Shown here: positions 61,866 to 64,000 of the stretch, one piece after another
Layout: each line of letters begins with the position of its first letter
Position numbering within the stretch: position 1 is the stretch's first letter
From: DATMNR01 sp963702765
Lineage (GTDB): Bacteria; Chloroflexota; Ktedonobacteria; Ktedonobacterales; Ktedonobacteraceae
Length of the DNA stretch: 64,000 nucleotides
Assembly: GCA_963702765.1 (NCBI GenBank)
Contig: CAVPEB010000060.1
Span: forward strand, 7,389-71,388
Reading direction: 5' to 3'
Translations under genes and position numbers: made by a program
Notes under the pieces: generated by a model
What the model was told of the DNA's origin: nothing
The model's database searches: none
What the model saw: the letters and a program-made list of their open reading frames with translations, nothing else

Positions 61866-63690
61866 GCTTACACGACTTTGTTGGCGAATGACATCACGAA
61901 TTGAATGGAAATCATGCGCCCACGGCGTCTTGTAGATCGGCATGAGAGGCCAAGCGAGCAAAGGGAGAGCGGCGTGTTTTACCCCGTGGCGTTTGAGTCA
62001 GAACCGCGTCGATGCGCACCACATTGATCGCGACAGCCGTGAGCACCTGTTGCAAATGGACCTTCTGCAAGCCATCATAGCGCGCCCGTCGCAAGCCCAT
62101 GCGACGTACCCCTTGCGAGAGCGTCCCCTCGATGCCTGCTCTCGTCTCATACGCCTGCCGAAACTGCGGTGTTCGTTGTTCTTGCCTTCGTTCATGCAAG
62201 GCGATATGGGCTGCTTGTGGACGGAGATGGAGCACGCGTCCAGTTGTCAGGGACTTGGTACAATCGCGACGAACAGGGCATCCAGCACAGACCTCAGAGG
62301 CAAAGACGACTTCTATGCGCTCCCCGGCCAGACTCCAGCGGGCACTGGTTTGACCTTGCGGGCAGATCGCTTGCTGAGTGAGCCAATCGATCTGGAAATG
62401 GGGGAGATCGAAGCCCTTGTCTGCTTTGGCCTGCCAGCTGTTATCTGATAAAACGGGACCAACGAGCCTGATGCCATAGTGCTGTTGGCTACTCACCAAC
62501 AGGTCTGCAGCGACGTAGCCGGTATCCACGATCTGTTCATCAGGCAAGAGCTGATGTAGGGCGAGGTCCTCTTGAATGACCGCCGTCATGTCCACGTCTG
62601 GTACATTGGCGACGGTCGTCTGCACCTCTACAATCAGCTGAGGCATGGCTTGTGCCTGGCCATCCTCAGTCGTCTCCAGTGCACATGTTTCGGTCAGGTG
62701 CACTTTGTACCCGAACCACGTCATCTCCCGCTTTTTGCCCGTTCGTGCTTCTGGGTCATAGGGAGAGCGAATGATCCCGTTGCCGGAGCTGATCAGCGGG
62801 CCTGCGCGCCAGTTGGCCGTCCCACCAGACAGGTCGTAGTACTGCTGCCAGACCTGCCGCAGCATCTGCACACTCGCGACATCCGAGAGGTCAGCAGGCG
62901 CCTCGGCTTGCTCCAGAGCGTGCAGCAGATGCATGCCATCTGCCCCGATCTGCTGTGCCAAGGCCGTGCGTTGGCTTTCCGCTTTGGGCAAGCGATAGTT
63001 CTCCACACGGTGGCTGTAGCGCTCAAACCAGTCCGAGCTGATCTGCCGCACCAGCCACTCAGGAGCAAGGGCTGCCAGATCATCCAAGGCTGCTCGCAGC
63101 GTCTCTCCGACACATTCCAGATTGGAAAGCGAGCGCACCCGTGCCAACACATGCGTGGAATTGGTGCGTTGCTTGCCCCCAGCTTTGAGCCAGCCCTGCC
63201 GCTTGCACACTTCTAGGAGCCGATCAAGCATCAGTGTCTCCTTCTGGCTGTCCACCAAGCGCATACGAAATTCGGACAACAAAGAGAAATCAAAGCCGGG
63301 ATCCATCAGTTCTAACCCCAAGCTATACTTCCAATCAATGCGTTCGCGTACGGCATTAGCGGCTTGGCGGTCGGTGAGATTCTCCGCGTATTGCAGCACG
63401 GTGACTACCGCCAGCCGCCAGGGCGCATAGGCGGGCTGTCCTTCCACTGGATACAGGGCCGCAAACTGCTCATCCTCATACAGTTCTCCGAGCGCATCAC
63501 GCAACCGCATGGCCAAAGTCCCTTTCGGGCACGCTGCTCGCGCCACACGCGCCGTTTCCTCTGGAATGGTTCCCAGCTCTCGTGGATACATCGACATGGC
63601 TCTCCTCCTTAACCAGGCTCTCTTTGATGACTTTTCCTGGTATTGTACCATTCCAGTATTTCTTGTATTCGCCAACAAAGTCTTGTAAGC
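61866..63690 (-). mobile_element. IS1182-family insertion sequence
   Basis: About 1825 bases with terminal inverted repeats: left 61866-61889 and the reverse complement of right 63667-63690 share GCTTACA-GACTTTGTTGGCGAAT with one difference. One transposase gene fills it. Both ends abut copies of the dispersed repeat CCAAGGGCGACCGCAAGG in inverted orientation, so the exact boundary and target duplication are unclear. Confidence 0.75.
61912..63597 (-). CDS. IS1182-family transposase
   Basis: 561 residues, DDE-type transposase. N-terminal DUF772-type region with PWRLAVVTVLQYAENLTDRQAANAVRERIDWKYSLGL and SEFRMRLV, then the catalytic core with KVHLTETC, DTGYVAADLL and the C-terminal YETRAGIEGTLSQGVRRMGLRRARYDG. 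A CxGCPVRRDC zinc motif is typical of the family. The ATG at 63597 has AAGGAGG 7 bases upstream; a longer in-frame start at 63798 would read through the inverted repeat. The frame is intact, so the element may be active. Confidence 0.88.
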   Translation of the reverse strand: MSMYPRELGTIPEETARVARAACPKGTLAMRLRDALGELYEDEQFAALYPVEGQPAYAPWRLAVVTVLQYAENLTDRQAANAVRERIDWKYSLGLELMDPGFDFSLLSEFRMRLVDSQKETLMLDRLLEVCKRQGWLKAGGKQRTNSTHVLARVRSLSNLECVGETLRAALDDLAALAPEWLVRQISSDWFERYSHRVENYRLPKAESQRTALAQQIGADGMHLLHALEQAEAPADLSDVASVQMLRQVWQQYYDLSGGTANWRAGPLISSGNGIIRSPYDPEARTGKKREMTWFGYKVHLTETCALETTEDGQAQAMPQLIVEVQTTVANVPDVDMTAVIQEDLALHQLLPDEQIVDTGYVAADLLVSSQQHYGIRLVGPVLSDNSWQAKADKGFDLPHFQIDWLTQQAICPQGQTSARWSLAGERIEVVFASEVCAGCPVRRDCTKSLTTGRVLHLRPQAAHIALHERRQEQRTPQFRQAYETRAGIEGTLSQGVRRMGLRRARYDGLQKVHLQQVLTAVAINVVRIDAVLTQTPRGKTRRSPFARLASHADLQDAVGA

Positions 63691-64000
63691 CCTTGCGGTC
63701 GCCCTTGGGGTGGGGTCGGGTGGCTCCTTGCCTCTGGCTTGAGATGTGACCACATCGGGGTCGGGTCGGGTGGCTCCTTGTCTCGGGGTAGGACACATAG
63801 TCGCCCTCGGGGTCGGGTGACGGCTACCTGGCTAGAGGTGAGGGGCGATAGTCTTGATGGGGTGGGCGTGAGTCACGACGGTCTTGTCGGTGCGTAGGTG
63901 ATGTGCGAGACAGTCTGACCGGGGGACATAGGACGCGAGGGTCTTGTCAAGGTGAACCATGAGCGAGAGTGAGGCAACGCCCAACCCCGCCCCAAGGGCG
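63691..64000. repeat. G-rich repetitive region at the window edge
   Basis: Starts with the dispersed repeat (CCTTGCGGTCGCCCTTGGGG). GTCGGGTGGCTCCTTG occurs twice (about 63715 and 63766) and GGTCTTGTC twice. The last bases (CCCCAAGGGCG) begin another copy of the dispersed repeat. No gene seen. Confidence 0.5.

Overview
The window looks like a chromosomal segment of a Chloroflexota bacterium, most likely of the Ktedonobacteria. This is inference. It rests on roughly 50% GC, strong Shine-Dalgarno sites with frequent TTG starts, very large multi-helix sensor proteins, a STAND-TPR ATPase next to a DUF4037 protein, IS1182-type transposase, and many dispersed palindromic intergenic repeats. No rRNA, tRNA or CRISPR array is visible.

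Layout. 1-960 has no supportable gene. 1.0-2.5 kb: cmk-plsC. 2.55-12.54 kb: a head-to-tail tandem duplication of a ~4.98 kb unit, each copy holding a + strand alpha/beta hydrolase converging on a - strand giant protein that fuses an ImmA/IrrE-type metallopeptidase, a UvrD-type helicase and an AddB/Cas4-like iron-sulphur nuclease-fold domain; the first copy is split by a 1-nt frameshift. 13.0-16.8 kb: acyltransferase 3, a membrane protein, type III pantothenate kinase (coaX), a histidine phosphatase and an Mth938-like protein. 17.0-29.7 kb: eleven co-directional - strand genes forming a catabolic cluster with LsrK-like kinase, LsrF-like thiolase/aldolase, LsrR/SorC-type regulator, APC permease, a probable D-apionate-lactonase-like enzyme, a D-2-hydroxyacid dehydrogenase, three short-chain dehydrogenases, a VOC protein and a D-threonine-aldolase-like enzyme. 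It lacks the AI-2 ABC importer. Two promoters in it carry the same TTGCAA-N4-TTGCAA-like site.

29.9-41.5 kb is a signalling block: a membrane histidine kinase, a second tandem duplication (~3.3 kb: GGDEF-EAL protein plus VIT1/CCC1 transporter, first copy broken and fused at the junction), and a multi-helix sensor-like protein. The kinase and the GGDEF-EAL proteins share a related membrane input module. 41.8-48.8 kb holds small proteins, a rifampin-phosphotransferase-like PEP-utilising enzyme, a DUF4386-like membrane protein and a flavodoxin. 48.9-61.7 kb is accessory: STAND-TPR ATPase plus DUF4037 pair, a truncated second STAND gene, a histidine phosphatase with a probable leaderless mRNA, a short MerR-like protein, a GT2 glycosyltransferase and a DEAD/DUF1998 helicase with a C-terminal nuclease-like domain. 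61.87-63.69 kb is an IS1182-type element whose ends abut inverted copies of a dispersed palindromic repeat.

A recurring feature is single-nucleotide frameshifts in otherwise intact genes (at least seven in six genes), twice in one copy of a duplicated pair whose other copy is intact. They may be real decay or residual sequencing indels. A family of three hairpins with fixed geometry but covarying stems (33.1, 48.2, 53.0 kb) is the most unusual non-coding structure.
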